64,000 nucleotides of DNA from Phoma sp. XZ068. Its lineage: Eukaryota > Ascomycota > Dothideomycetes > Pleosporales > Didymellaceae. The stretch is taken from assembly GCA_004835665.1 (NCBI GenBank), contig RBKR01000003.1, positions 620,001 to 684,000 on the forward strand, read 5' to 3'. A model generated the notes under the pieces. That model did not search any database and was not told where the DNA came from. It worked only from the letters and a program-made list of their open reading frames with translations. Each line of letters starts with the position of its first letter. Within the stretch, counting starts at the first letter, position 1. Shown here in pieces: positions 51,611-60,817 of this stretch. The translations under genes were made by a program, and so were the position numbers.

Positions 51611-52297
51611 CTAATCATGTTCCATCGCCCTCTCCTCCAACGCCTCGACACCCGCCTGCAACTCCCTGATCCTGTGCCCCACCCTCCTCTTGACCTCAGC
51701 TCCCACCACCTCCTCGGCCTCACTCACAACGCGGCCATAGTACTCCAGCAGCTTATCTAGCTCTTCCCGCGCTGCGTCGCGGTCGTCCTGCGCATACGTC
51801 GTGTTCTTGTCCGTCTCTTCGGATGCAATCTCGAACTCGTCTTTTGCTGTGCCGAACATGTCGGTTATCGTCTCGATATGGTCTTCAATCTGCTCCTGCT
51901 GCTCCGCGGGGATATCGGGGGAGGGCTCGGCGGGCCAGGATATCTTGGGTGTCGATGTGAATGTGCGCACGCTGGAGAGGGAGGTGGGTGTGCTGAAGCG
52001 CGTCCATTGGTTTGGTGCTGCGAGGATGGAGTGGTTGCGGACTTCGTAGCGCGGTGCTGGCGAGGGTGAGCGCGAGCGCAGTTGCGATTGTGTCTGTGTG
52101 TGGATTTGCGATGTGAAGTAGGGCGAGGCGCGCTGGGCGGCTGTTGAGGATGCGCGTAGGGTTGTGGTGCGCAGCAGGGTGCGGATGGGTGCGGTTCGGG
52201 CGGGCATTTCAGCGGCGCGAGATGTGTAGGTGCGTGTAGCTTGCGCTGTGACGGCTCTGGCCGCGGCGCGGGCTCGTAGGGGGGTTCGTGCGAACAT
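51611..52297 (-). CDS. Probable mitochondrial coiled-coil protein, unknown function (228 aa)
   Basis: Single exon. The N-terminal ~95 residues are rich in Arg, Ala, Ser and Thr with almost no acidic residues (MFARTPLRARAAARAVTAQA). This is typical of a long mitochondrial presequence. From about residue 120 the chain is a run of charged heptads (QEQIEDHIETITDMFGTAKD; ELDKLLEYYGRVVSEAEEVV; RVGHRIRELQAGVEALEERA) that should form a coiled coil or helical bundle. I recognise no family. A role inside mitochondria is an inference from the presequence alone. Confidence 0.75.
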   Translation of the reverse strand: MFARTPLRARAAARAVTAQATRTYTSRAAEMPARTAPIRTLLRTTTLRASSTAAQRASPYFTSQIHTQTQSQLRSRSPSPAPRYEVRNHSILAAPNQWTRFSTPTSLSSVRTFTSTPKISWPAEPSPDIPAEQQEQIEDHIETITDMFGTAKDEFEIASEETDKNTTYAQDDRDAAREELDKLLEYYGRVVSEAEEVVGAEVKRRVGHRIRELQAGVEALEERAMEHD

Positions 52298-54222
52298 GGT
52301 GGGTGGACGGTGGAGGTGAGGAGGGCGGAGTGAGATGCCTGAGGTTTATCTGGGGTAAGATGTCATGGGAGCATCGGGGCGGTGCTGCACGGCAGTTGTT
52401 GGCTTCAGAACACCGAAACACTTACCATAGAAAAGCTTACTTTATCAACTCCCACTACAATATTACTTGGGTTTAACTATACAGTCTTGTAGTGTAGTCA
52501 ACTGCCTACAAACCTTCTATACAAGGGAAAAAAATTGTAGACCAGCTTGCAGATCGTGAGACACCGAATTGTCCGAGGCGAGTTCGGCTGAGCACTGAGA
52601 CTACGAATCATCTCTGATATCGCATACCATGCCAGGGCTGAGATCATCTTGAAAATCCCTTGCACCTTCTCGGTTATGTCGCCCATATGACCGTGGCGAT
52701 CCGGAATGATGACGGCCTCTTTCCCAGAGACACTGCTAGTCGGTGCATGCGCCTTACCGACAAAGTTCGAGTATCCGCCATCAAGATACTTGAGTTTTGT
52801 GCCTTTGTATGCTTTCTTCGTAAATTGGTCAACTGGGCATGAAACTGTGTGGTTTTGCTCGACAGAAGCTCGTGAGCGACTTCAAGAAACCGACGAGGAC
52901 ATACCACGTCACCATATACTCACAGGATGTAAGGCTGAGTTGTTCGGAGATAATCGTCGAGCAGTCTGCGGGCGGCAAGCCAGTCCTCGTCAAGTTTAGT
53001 AAACCAAGGAAACAAGTTCAAGAAAGCAAAATATCCTGAAGCATTCAGGTTCTTTGTACGGTTGGGATCGGGGCTGATACGGTCGCCTTCCTCCTAGTAC
53101 ACGAAACGGTTGGGAGCAGGCCACGACTGATGCAACTGAAGGTCCACCAGAGGCGAAGAACACCTCCGCGTGGTTCCAGAAACCTCGTCAATGTCGGACA
53201 CCAAAGTCACGATGAGAGTGCTGAGCCATCTGGTGTGACTCTCGGGACCGCTTGTTCACAAACTATCGTTTCCATACGGTCCAAAAAGGCAAATTTTATC
53301 TTCCCGACGCGAGTGGTGGGTCATCGACGTAGGAATGGCTTTTCTCTGCGTACCCAGCGCGCTGATCGAGTCTCTGGATAAGATGAAGGCATAATGCAGA
53401 CACTATTTCAGCTGTTAATATATAGTATACATCTACTTGAGTACCTTAAAGTAAGTGTATTGACCTATATAAGATATTAGGGTTTGGTGTGGTGTCCAGG
53501 TGATGTTAAAGATTGAGACCGTGACCGCTGTTCAAACCCTGGATCCTACATAGACACCCAGCAACACTAAACCTGTGTAGGTCATGCGCTACTACAGTTA
53601 TAACAGATGCAAGTGTGCCTTGGACTTCTATAGGTGTTCTGTTCCTCATGCACTGATGCGGCATGCAGCCTCATTGCGTGGGGTGCAAGTCGGCAGCATA
53701 TGTCTAAGATAGACGCCGCACTCACTGACTAGCTACTAATCGAGAAAAACACAGGTATTAACAATGTGATATCACGCGTTCTCAAAACTTGATTGGCGCG
53801 GTATAGGACTGGGAGATTTCCTCTCGCATCTTCTGAGCACATGGTTGTAGGTTTTTTTGCATCGAACTGGCGGTATCTGTTCTCGAACTAAGGAAACAGT
53901 ATCTGTCCTCAGATTGAAGAACAGTTCATGGTTTCCGTTGTAAAATTGCATTGACTCCTCCCCTCCCGCCTGAATGAGGCGTTCAAAGTGCCGAGAAAGC
54001 TAGCACCAAGTTAGCTACAAGCGAGCGACGGCTTTTGGAATTCCTGCGCGGCAAGATAAGCAGGTCGTTACCCCGCTTTCTACAAGTACTTTTGACAGTT
54101 ACCGCTCCAATATTGGCTTCAAAAGAAGATTTTTGGCTTCAAACAGAGACTAAAGTCTTGATACCCGTCTTCATTGCAGGATATATAGTCAGTTATTCTA
54201 TTCTTTGTCATCAAAGCACAAT
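52298..54222. other. Gene-poor region left of tRNA-Val
   Basis: 1.9 kb without a supported gene. Several frames of about 60-100 codons around 52650-53380 may be remnants of a decayed gene, but I cannot identify them. The part from 53400 to 54000 looks AT-richer than the surroundings by eye. Confidence 0.35.
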
Positions 54223-54310
54223 GCGGCCGTAGTCTAGTGGTTATGATGTCTGCTTTACATTGTTAAATGCAAAGCGCAGAAGGTCGGGAGTTCGATCCTC
54301 CCCGGCCGTA
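54223..54310 (+). tRNA. tRNA-Val (UAC anticodon) with 15-nt intron
   Basis: A full cloverleaf folds by eye. The acceptor GCGGCCG pairs with CGGCCGT (first pair G-U) and the discriminator is A. The D-arm begins TAGTCTAGTGGTTA. The anticodon stem is TCTGC/GCAGA and the T-arm GGGAG-TTCGATC-CTCCC. The loop between the anticodon stems is 22 nt, so there is a 15-nt intron at the canonical place, one base 3' of the anticodon TAC. Mature length is 73. Internal B-box GAGTTCGATCC is present. A T6 run near 54336 is the likely Pol III terminator. Confidence 0.88.
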
Positions 54311-55886
54311 TTACGAAGTGCAACATGCATCTATCTTTTTTGCAGTTGCGAGCTTCTAGACCTCTGCTTCGGGAGCGGAACACGTAGCTTTTTGCCAGTT
54401 CCCTTGAAATGCCTTGAATTCGGGCAAGCGAAGACCATGGTGGTGGCTTATTCTATCGTGGGAAGGTTTGGCTGTGCAGCTTGACGAAGCACCCATCATA
54501 CCAAACACAGTGGACCAGCAGTTCGCATCGCCCTCTCACAAGCTGAAGACTAAATACACGTCCTTCGGAAAATTCACTGCTGCGAATTCATTTTGACCGA
54601 GAAATCGAGTGCCTCAAAGCACCGAGAATATTATTGCACAGCAAAATTGTACGCACAGAGACTTTGTTGAGTAGCTCAAGCGTACCCCATATTCCGCGCT
54701 GTCTGGCTGTCCTTTCAGGGTTTGAGATGCATGTTTAATCGATTCTCAGTGGCCAGCAGTTCAGATATCCGACTTGCGCGTTTCTGGACGAGGGCTTCGA
54801 TATCACCTCTTCATTATGTCTTGCAGAACCAGCCAGAGGAACATCTGACCGCACTTGATTTTATTTGCGCAAGCGCAAGTCTCATGGAAATACTCAATAC
54901 GCATTTCCTAGCTCCACAGTATGTCACATACATATTACTTCTACAACATTAGATTCACTACACCATGTGAAATTACAGTATAAGGTGGCGAAGTCCAGGC
55001 TACATGCATAATACCAGATAGCATTTGAAAAGGACCTTTGTTGGGGGTTCTCGACTTTATTCTGAGTATTTCGTTGTCCTCGGTCCTCTGAAAGACGTAA
55101 GTCTCAAATATAGACGCCACAGAGTTCAAACGCAACAACAGCTAGTCCTTTGATAGTAATCCAGAAATAAGCTCATTAGAGAATGACATTTCAAAGTTTT
55201 GTGTTTCTGTCAACTTACGATGTGTGCCTTTTGATAGCTACAGAGGCTTGCGAGTTTTGCCGCGTTCTCCCGAATTCTGCAAGAACCATTGACAGCTTTC
55301 AACATCTATTGAAACAGATGCACCGTTGTCTGTTGGTCACCCATAGCCTTTGAACGTAATTCAATTATAGCCTTGATGTCTTCTCAAACACCTGTTGCTT
55401 GCCCGAAGTATTCGTGGTGTTTGACACATGCGGGTATGTTGCTACCAGATATTCGGCCAATGGCGTCTCAAGACCCCCACACAAAGGTTGGCGTCGGTCT
55501 CAACACTGAGCGCTGGCTTTGAAGATCCTTTCGAGCTCTGCATCAGTCTTAACTGGCATGGCTTTTGTGTCTCTACTTAACGCAGGATCTGGTTTTGATC
55601 ACAGAGTTGGATGCGGAGTTCCTGAATGCATCCAAACCGCCAGAGGCGGGTCTACTCCGGACTGCAGCTCAGGTAACCAGCACCGGTCACAAACAGCTTG
55701 AACAACTTTACGTTAGTAATTTCCAGAGATATGACTACGATTGTCTGTATCCATGTTATGGACGATAATGGCGCTCAGTTGGATAGACTAGATCTGACTC
55801 GTGGGGGCCTAGAGGTGGGGCCGCCCGACGGTGGCGAGTGTTTTTACTGGGAATATATATATTAACATTCGAGATTATCCCATCTC
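54311..55886. other. Gene-poor region between the two tRNA genes
   Basis: 1.6 kb. A frame at 55565-55768 contains LDAEFLNASKPPEAGLLRTA and reads like an old exon, but I cannot place it and no splice partners are evident. Nothing else is supported. Confidence 0.35.
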
Positions 55887-56023
55887 GGTTGTATGGTGTA
55901 AGTTTTCATCACATTTTCCCGCCTTATATCATATTCTAATTCATCATTAGGTAGAGGTTATCACTTCAGATTTTGATTTATTCAGAAGTTCTGGAAACCC
56001 CGGTTCGAGTCCGGGTACGACCT
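55887..56023 (+). tRNA. tRNA-Gln (UUG) split by a D-arm insert and an anticodon-loop intron
   Basis: The acceptor GGTTGTA (55887-55893) pairs with TACGACC (56016-56022), with discriminator T. The anticodon arm TCAGA/TCTGG has loop TT-TTG-A-T (anticodon UUG) and a 12-nt intron at 55977-55988, the canonical site. The T-arm is CCCGG-TTCGAGT-CCGGG, a perfect B-box. The D-arm is interrupted at 55898-55950 by 53 nt that start GTAAGT, hold TTCTAAT near the end and finish TAG. Without both inserts the RNA is 72 nt and matches a standard eukaryotic tRNA-Gln, including the D-loop GG. A T5 run follows at 56025. It may be functional through unusual processing, or a recently broken gene. Confidence 0.8.
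55898..55950 (+). other. 53-nt intron-like insert in the tRNA-Gln D-arm
   Basis: The insert begins with the consensus spliceosomal donor GTAAGT, has a branch-like TTCTAAT 13-19 bases before its end, and stops with TTAG. GTA occurs at its start and again just after its end, so the insertion point can slide by three bases, as with a 3-bp target duplication. It has no match to bulge-helix-bulge tRNA introns. Its first bases could also mimic a D-stem (GTG...CAC). Confidence 0.75.
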
Positions 56024-56435
56024 ATTTTTGCCTCCATAGCGTTCTCGGGTGCTTGGTAAGGTTTGGTGGGAGCGCTAGTTTTTGCCAGGCTTCGGACGCA
56101 GGAGGAATACCAAGGGTGGTTGAAGGTACATGTCCTGAGTGAGGGGGAGCCATGGAGGGAGTGCCAGCGACTAGAAAGACTGTGTGTAGGAGCATTCATA
56201 CTCTATTTGCAGAGCAATGGCTTCTGAAGACTACCTTGTCGAATATTTGTCTACTCGTATCGAGGCCATTCGTCGATTCCTACCTCTTTTTAACCGCGCT
56301 GCCAGATATTTGCCAGTGATTATGTTGTATGAACTGTAAGAAGCATAATTAGGGAATTTAGGTCTAATGCAAAGAGGCTATGCTCAAGCTGTCTCAAGCA
56401 TGACACTTCTGCGGCGACTCTGTGAGTTCAACACC
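56024..56435. other. Region between tRNA-Gln and the MEMO1-family gene
   Basis: About 410 bases, starting with the T-run terminator. No other feature. Confidence 0.4.
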
Positions 56436-57582
56436 TCACAAGACCGCAAAAGCGCTCGCGTACGAGACACTGCTGTCACGGATATCTTCAACCAAGCTGC
56501 TCCTCTCATACCTCACGAACTTGAACCTACCCTTCCCTTCGCCCAAACCTTCAGCCTTCTCAACAGCAGCCAGGAACACACCGATGGGGTGCCTTCCACA
56601 GACTGTGTTCCCAGTATCCCTCAACTGTTGCAAGAACTCCTGGTGTGACCCACTCTCCACCGCATCCATGCTCTCCTTGTCCACTGCTGCGATACTCTCA
56701 TGAATTGGGAAGTCGCTTGCAACCTTTGAATTCGATTTCAAGTCTGTGCCACTCGCGCTGTCAGGTGGCTGGTAGTATGTGTATCGAAAGCGGGAGCCCC
56801 AGTGACAGAAGTCGGAGGATATGACGAAGACGTTGCTTGGATCGGAAAGGTAAGGTGCAAGGAGCGAGCCGTAGCGTGCTTCAGCGCGGGCGTCTGTGTT
56901 GCCAACCATGATCGGGACGAGCGGTACGGATGCTGGGTCTGATTGGAAATTTGTGTTCTTGCTGCGGAAACAATTAGCATACAGAGGTTGTGTGTATGAC
57001 TGGTTGGCCTACAGTGACAACATCTTATAGATGTACGGGAGGTGCATCTCCGAGCTGTGCTCTTCTTCGTCCACGTTGCGAGCCATGATCTCAAGATCCC
57101 ATTCCTTCTGTATCTGCATGACGAGCGCAGTGTCTATGGTAAGATCGCCAATTGGCGTGGCATACTTGCTGCACCCGGTGGTCGCGGCGCCAGAGAGGTA
57201 GTAGTGGTGGGAGGGAAAGAGGAGAAATACACGTTTGCTGACAAGGTTAGTATGAAAGCTGCCGTATAATCGTTTTACCTACGCATTCGCCCAGTCAGCT
57301 GTCTTGTAGGCCCATGCAGCGGCAGGCCCGGAGTATGAGTATCCAGCATGCCTGCTATCCATGAGCCTTGTGATCCCTAGAATACATTGGACAATCCTAC
57401 GGTCCGATGATAGCTCGAGCACTTGGTGTTGGTACAGGAACATCACCTCCCTTCGAAGAGACTGTGCCTACAGGCGTTATAGAGCTTGGTACGTCTGCTA
57501 ACCAGCCATCGAGCTGCTGGGAAAGTACTGGTCCTTTGTCTGTATACCACGAGCCGGCGTGAGTCGCTCTGCGAGTAACCAT
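56436..57582 (-). CDS. MEMO1-family protein (4 exons, 333 aa)
   Basis: Member of the MEMO1/class-III-dioxygenase-like fold family; yeast and animal members bind metal and have roles in redox and signalling. Exons in transcript order are 57582-57401, 57351-57283, 57237-57013 and 56961-56436. The protein opens MVTRRATHAGSWYTDKGPVL. Conserved blocks are RAIIGPHAGYSYSGPAAAWA, RVFLLFPSHHYY, DEEEHSSEMHLPYIYKML, VPLVPIMVGN, NVFVISSDFCHWGSRFRYTY and CGRHPIGVFLAAVE. The His-49-type GPHAGY and the EEHSSEMHLP His are present, as is the SSDFCHWG block. An in-frame upstream ATG at 57708 would add 42 basic residues; both starts are possible. All introns are GT-AG and phase-consistent. Confidence 0.9.
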
Positions 57583-58184
57583 TTTGGAGAGAATTCGGCG
57601 TAAAGACAGCCTGAAGGACTGCTGCAGTTGTTGGAGGGTAGAAGCTCGGTGTTGTACTTGGGTGGGGTAAGGGTAGCTGTGGGGCATGAGCTTGTATGCA
57701 TTCGTCATCGTACAGTAAGTCTATTTACAGACTCGATAAAGATCACGTTGGAGGAACTTGATAATCATTAGCGATCAATCAGAATACATGGAATACAGAA
57801 TATAGGACATGTAAGATGCCCGGCTCCCGAGAGCTTGAGCTTCTGAGGTGTAAACCCGTGAAGGGACCTACGACATATTCAGCTACGACTAGAGGAAAAC
57901 CAAATAAACTACATTTGAAGTAAAGACTTCGATAGGAGTTTGAGAAATTTGAACGTTGAAGTGATGGTCGCTGAACATGTGGGTGCTGCCGTTTACCCCA
58001 CAACGCGAGCGCGTCGCTCCGCGGTAGTTTGTCGCGTGTCGGGCGAGCCTTCGATCACCACTATCGTCATCCATCTCAGCTCACGAGGCGTCACCATACT
58101 CTCTTCCCCTCAGCGTCCCACTCAAACCCATAGTCGGCGTCGGATTACTACGACTATCCAAATTCGACGCTCAGAATCGGAATA
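57583..58184. other. Divergent promoter of MEMO1-family gene and the gene at 58185
   Basis: 600 bases. It may include an N-terminal extension of the MEMO1 gene to 57708. No other feature seen. Confidence 0.4.
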
Positions 58185-58904
58185 ATGGGTGTTAAACGAA
58201 AACACTTTGACGATGCATCGTCGACATCAATCTCCAGCTTTGGCGCCGTCTCAACGCCGGACGCTCAATCACCCACGCGATTACCGCAAGGATTGGACGG
58301 CGCAATGGATATGGAAATGGACACAGAATCAGCCCCAAGAAACAACGGCTGGGACTTCACCCGCGCCCACCGTGTAAAAAGCAGCGACTGGGGCAACCGA
58401 ACGCGCAAACGTGTGCGCGACAACCGCCCCGACGAGCGCGCCATACACGGTACGTTCCCTGCCTCCAATGCCGCCTCTTAGATGATTTACTAATGCTCGA
58501 TAGAAAACACAGTCCATAAACTCTTCCTTGCGCAACGGCATCATCCTCACGCCTCGCCCATCCCTTCCGACCCCTTACCGCCTACACAACCAGCCATCGT
58601 AGTGTCGAAACCGCAGAAGTCCACACTCCACTCGTTCTGGAATATCTCTGCGCCGCCGGTCCAAGCACCCATCTTCACCTATCAAACACTACACAGCCAG
58701 GACAGCTCGCATTGCGCGCGGTGTGAGGATTGTGACGCGCGATTGGAGACAGAGGAAGGGGACATGGATGTTGATATGGACATGGACGGCGAGGGAGGCG
58801 CGAGTCCCTTTGCATGTTATAGCTGTGGGAGGAATGTTTGTGGGACGTGTGCTGTTGTTGGGGATGTGAGACATTGTCTGCCGTGTGCTACACATGGGTA
58901 TTGA
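58185..58904 (+). CDS. Small zinc-ribbon-like nuclear protein, unknown function (2 exons, 221 aa)
   Basis: Exons are 58185-58449 and 58504-58904, with a 54-nt intron. The N-terminus has a basic patch (MGVKRKHFDD) and an acidic Met/Asp stretch (MDMEMDTES). NRTRKRVRD looks like a nuclear signal. In the middle a short motif KSTLHSFWNIS stands out from disordered surroundings. The C-terminal ~60 residues have paired cysteines: CARCEDC, CYSCGRNVCGTC, HCLPC. These fit a two-zinc ribbon or RING-like fold. I have the impression of a conserved ascomycete protein but no established name. Confidence 0.8.
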
Positions 58905-59143
58905 AGACACTCGAGTGAAGCGTAACTAGGCTGCACTTGAATTTGGCATTGCTTTTAGCGAGGCGTTTTGGGCGGGCATTGGAAGGGGTGTGTGAAAAGG
59001 TCCGTAAGATGGTATTCAGTCAGGATTATATATCTGCTCAAAGAGTGTTATGGTTACATGCATGTCGTGATTGATACGTAACTACATAGCAGATGAAATG
59101 CGAAATACTCAAAATGAAACAGCGCATACAGAAATCGCGAACC

Positions 59144-60817
59144 TCACATGGACCTCTTGACGGCATCGCCCAAGAAGCTCCTTGGGTCAGCCCTTCCAAC
59201 GTGCCTCTGATGCTGTTGCAAAGTGGCATCGAGCTCGTCACGGTACCTCTTCATGCGCTCCAGGCTCTCTGCGTTTGGTGGTCCGGGTGGTCCCCGCGGA
59301 TGGAGCTCCTCGCGAGCCTCGACATTCACTGCATTGCTTGGTCGCGCAGGGAACATCGCCTCCATACGCTCAGACAGCTTCTTCTCATCCATCTCGTCCC
59401 TCAGAATCTTGACTTGCTTCTGGATCTCAATCCACAGCTCCAAGTGCTTGACGTCAGGGTCTTCGCTGCCACCGCCAGCAACGCGGAAATGAAAGTCAAC
59501 GGAATGCATCGGGTCTTGAGGGCCTGCCCAGCGGCGCGCAATCTTCTCAGCCTCAGCCTTGTCCTTGCCACCACGCGAAGCAATGGCGAGTAGGGAGGCG
59601 ATGAAGGCTTCCTGCATGTATGCGAAGGAGAACTTGTCAGTGATCTCTGCGATTTTGTCGCACAACTTGTCAGGGAAGTCGAGATCCTTGTTGTCTGCAA
59701 GCTTGCCCTGCCAGAACTGGCAATACTGGACTCTCTGGGCATAGTCAGGGTTCGGGAAATAGTACTTGCGGTCAAAGCGGCTAGGTCGCTTGGAGATGCC
59801 AGGGTCAAGTCTGTCGAGGTGGTTGGTAGAACCGACCATGAGGATGCCATCGTTGGCTTTGAGACCATCGACTTCGTTAAGGAAGTATGATCTCACATTG
59901 TCACTGACGATGGAGTCGAGATCTTCGAAGACAAGGTAGCATGGTGCTTCTTGACGTGCTTTCTCGAAGATCAGGGAGAGCGAGTATTCCGGACCCATGA
60001 AAGAAGACAGCGTCCGCACATACAGTGTTGGTACAGACAATCTGGTGTCTCCATTGACTCCACGCTTGTAGAGGCTATGCATCATGGCTTTGATACTGAT
60101 GGTCTTGCCGTTGCCAGGTGGGCCGTAGTAGATGATACCGCGCTTCCAGGGAACTTTCAGCTTCTGGTATGTCTCCCTGCTGTCGAAGAAGCCCTCAACG
60201 TCAGTAATGAGAGCCTTCTTCATGTCTTCATCAAGAATCACATCATCCCAGCTGGCCTTCTGCACAGCTTCGTACAGCTGAGCGCTCTTCTGCCACCAAC
60301 CTTGGTCAAACACCCAAACCTCGTTGTGCAGCTCTTGGCCCCAGTTCGTAGCATCTCTAATCAACTCATCGACTTTGTGCGCATTGCCAGTAAGAATGTA
60401 GTGGTTCTTGATTGTTGGGTAGTAGCCAGAGCCATCCCTACCTTCGGCGATGTACAGGATGACCTCTTGGTCCTTCCACTTGTACATGAACTTGCCAAAG
60501 GTAAGAGTCTCGGCCATGAAGCCACCGCTTTGGTCCAGCCTTCTTCCAGCAGGTACGTATAGGCGCCATTTCAGGCTCACGCTGTATACAGGGTCTTTGA
60601 CGCTGTCTTCGAGCGGCGTAGCGGTTGCGAAGCCGGCGGCGGCATAGGCGAGGAGGTTCAGCTGGCCGTATGGCGAGACAATAAGCTCGAGCTTGGGGTA
60701 CTGTGTGCGCAGGGCTTCGACAAGCACAGTGTCCGTGTCGATGCGTTTCCCAGACGAGTGCTCGAAGTACCGGTGGCTCGCGAGGTCCGACTCGGAGGTG
60801 AAGCTATGGCCCGTCAT
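59144..60817 (-). CDS. BCS1-type AAA ATPase (single exon, 557 aa)
   Basis: AAA+ ATPase of the BCS1-like group common in filamentous fungi. Walker A is GPPGNGKT (residues 232-239), Walker B with its two acidic residues is YLVFEDLD (~294-301), and the sensor and arginine region is GSTNHLDRLDPGISKRPSRFD. About 200 residues before the ATPase form a beta-rich region (VYSVSLKWRLYVPAGRRLDQ; VILYIAEGRDGSGYYP). The N-terminal membrane helix and the mitochondrial presequence of true Bcs1 are not evident, so this is probably not the Rieske-protein translocase. The C-terminus is a charged helix with DEMDEKKLSERMEAMF and then a Pro-rich stretch. Role unknown. Convergent with the gene at 58185. Confidence 0.88.
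   Translation of the reverse strand: MTGHSFTSESDLASHRYFEHSSGKRIDTDTVLVEALRTQYPKLELIVSPYGQLNLLAYAAAGFATATPLEDSVKDPVYSVSLKWRLYVPAGRRLDQSGGFMAETLTFGKFMYKWKDQEVILYIAEGRDGSGYYPTIKNHYILTGNAHKVDELIRDATNWGQELHNEVWVFDQGWWQKSAQLYEAVQKASWDDVILDEDMKKALITDVEGFFDSRETYQKLKVPWKRGIIYYGPPGNGKTISIKAMMHSLYKRGVNGDTRLSVPTLYVRTLSSFMGPEYSLSLIFEKARQEAPCYLVFEDLDSIVSDNVRSYFLNEVDGLKANDGILMVGSTNHLDRLDPGISKRPSRFDRKYYFPNPDYAQRVQYCQFWQGKLADNKDLDFPDKLCDKIAEITDKFSFAYMQEAFIASLLAIASRGGKDKAEAEKIARRWAGPQDPMHSVDFHFRVAGGGSEDPDVKHLELWIEIQKQVKILRDEMDEKKLSERMEAMFPARPSNAVNVEAREELHPRGPPGPPNAESLERMKRYRDELDATLQQHQRHVGRADPRSFLGDAVKRSM

Noticed and set aside
53500..53580. Possible tRNA-like T-loop (GTTCAAACCC)
   Set aside because: No matching acceptor stem or anticodon arm could be found around it.
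55565..55768. Exon-like frame with LDAEFLNASKPPEAGLLRTA
   Set aside because: Looks protein-like but no neighbouring exons or family could be found; not called as a gene.
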